A stretch of DNA of 64,000 nt from Paenibacillus daejeonensis DSM 15491 (GTDB taxonomy: Bacteria; Bacillota; Bacilli; Paenibacillales; Paenibacillaceae): the NCBI RefSeq assembly GCF_000378385.1, contig NZ_KB899659.1, positions 771,418 through 835,417 on the forward strand, written 5' to 3'. The notes below the pieces were generated by a model that searched no databases, was not told the origin of the DNA, and saw only the letters and a program-made list of their open reading frames with translations. A program made the position numbers and the translations under genes. This document shows, piece by piece, positions 64,000 to 64,000 of the stretch. Within the stretch, counting starts at the first letter, position 1. Each line of letters starts with the position of its first letter.

Positions 64000-64000
64000 C

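Overview
The window is a chromosomal core region of an endospore-forming, Gram-positive Bacillota. The gene order matches Bacillus subtilis, but several features are typical of Paenibacillaceae: the coding sequence is fairly GC-rich, murA sits inside the dcw cluster, and RsfA, DUF2626, DUF1540 and YlaH/YlaJ homologues are present. Genus Paenibacillus or a close relative is my inference. No phage, transposase, rRNA, tRNA or CRISPR array is visible.

Almost everything runs leftward (minus strand). Read in the direction of transcription, the right third carries ppsR (cut by the window edge), a UPF0178 (yqxD) gene, dnaG, sigA, a membrane protein, trmK and a Nif3-family gene, followed by the RNase P RNA (rnpB). 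A lipoprotein subtilase on the plus strand faces a ypuI-DUF1540-membrane protein group and a lytic transglycosylase. Next come a cysteine desulfurase-thiI pair, a TerC protein, a typA-ylaH-LCP operon, a PNPOx-like protein, and phoH (ylaK) divergent from a YlaJ-type lipoprotein. An anchored solute-binding protein and a secreted coiled-coil protein converge. DUF2626 and rsfA are divergent, followed by panE-DUF3397, bshC and ahcY.

From about 33.3 kb to 13.4 kb lies a complete dcw cluster: mraZ-rsmH-ftsL-pbpB-spoVD-murE-murF-mraY-murD-spoVE/ftsW-murG-murB-murA-divIB, then ftsA-ftsZ. This builds lipid II, the septal synthase and the Z ring. It is followed by spoIIGA-sigE-sigG (compartment-specific sporulation control) and ylmC-ylmD-ylmE-sepF-ylmG-ylmH-divIVA, then ileS behind a T-box leader. 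The left edge holds the 3' part of a YteA-type zinc-finger gene, convergent with a small DUF5665 protein.

The accessory material is in the gaps: (1) a 51-bp tandem repeat array plus a nuclease-fold/winged-helix gene with an attenuator-like leader, wedged between sigG and ylmC; (2) two copies of a dispersed repeat of about 145-166 bp, one inside the ileS T-box leader and one just upstream of the rnpB promoter; (3) a 210-bp inverted-repeat-bounded element in the ahcY leader; (4) a 54-bp near-perfect palindrome between murA and divIB; (5) a hairpin that buries the ribosome binding site of the DUF1540 gene; and (6) a UPF0178 gene with no canonical start codon. Regulatory sites that can be read include an MraZ operator array, a sigma-H-like promoter before ftsAZ, a long-spacer promoter with a Spo0A-like box before spoIIGA, and several good sigma-A promoters and intrinsic terminators.
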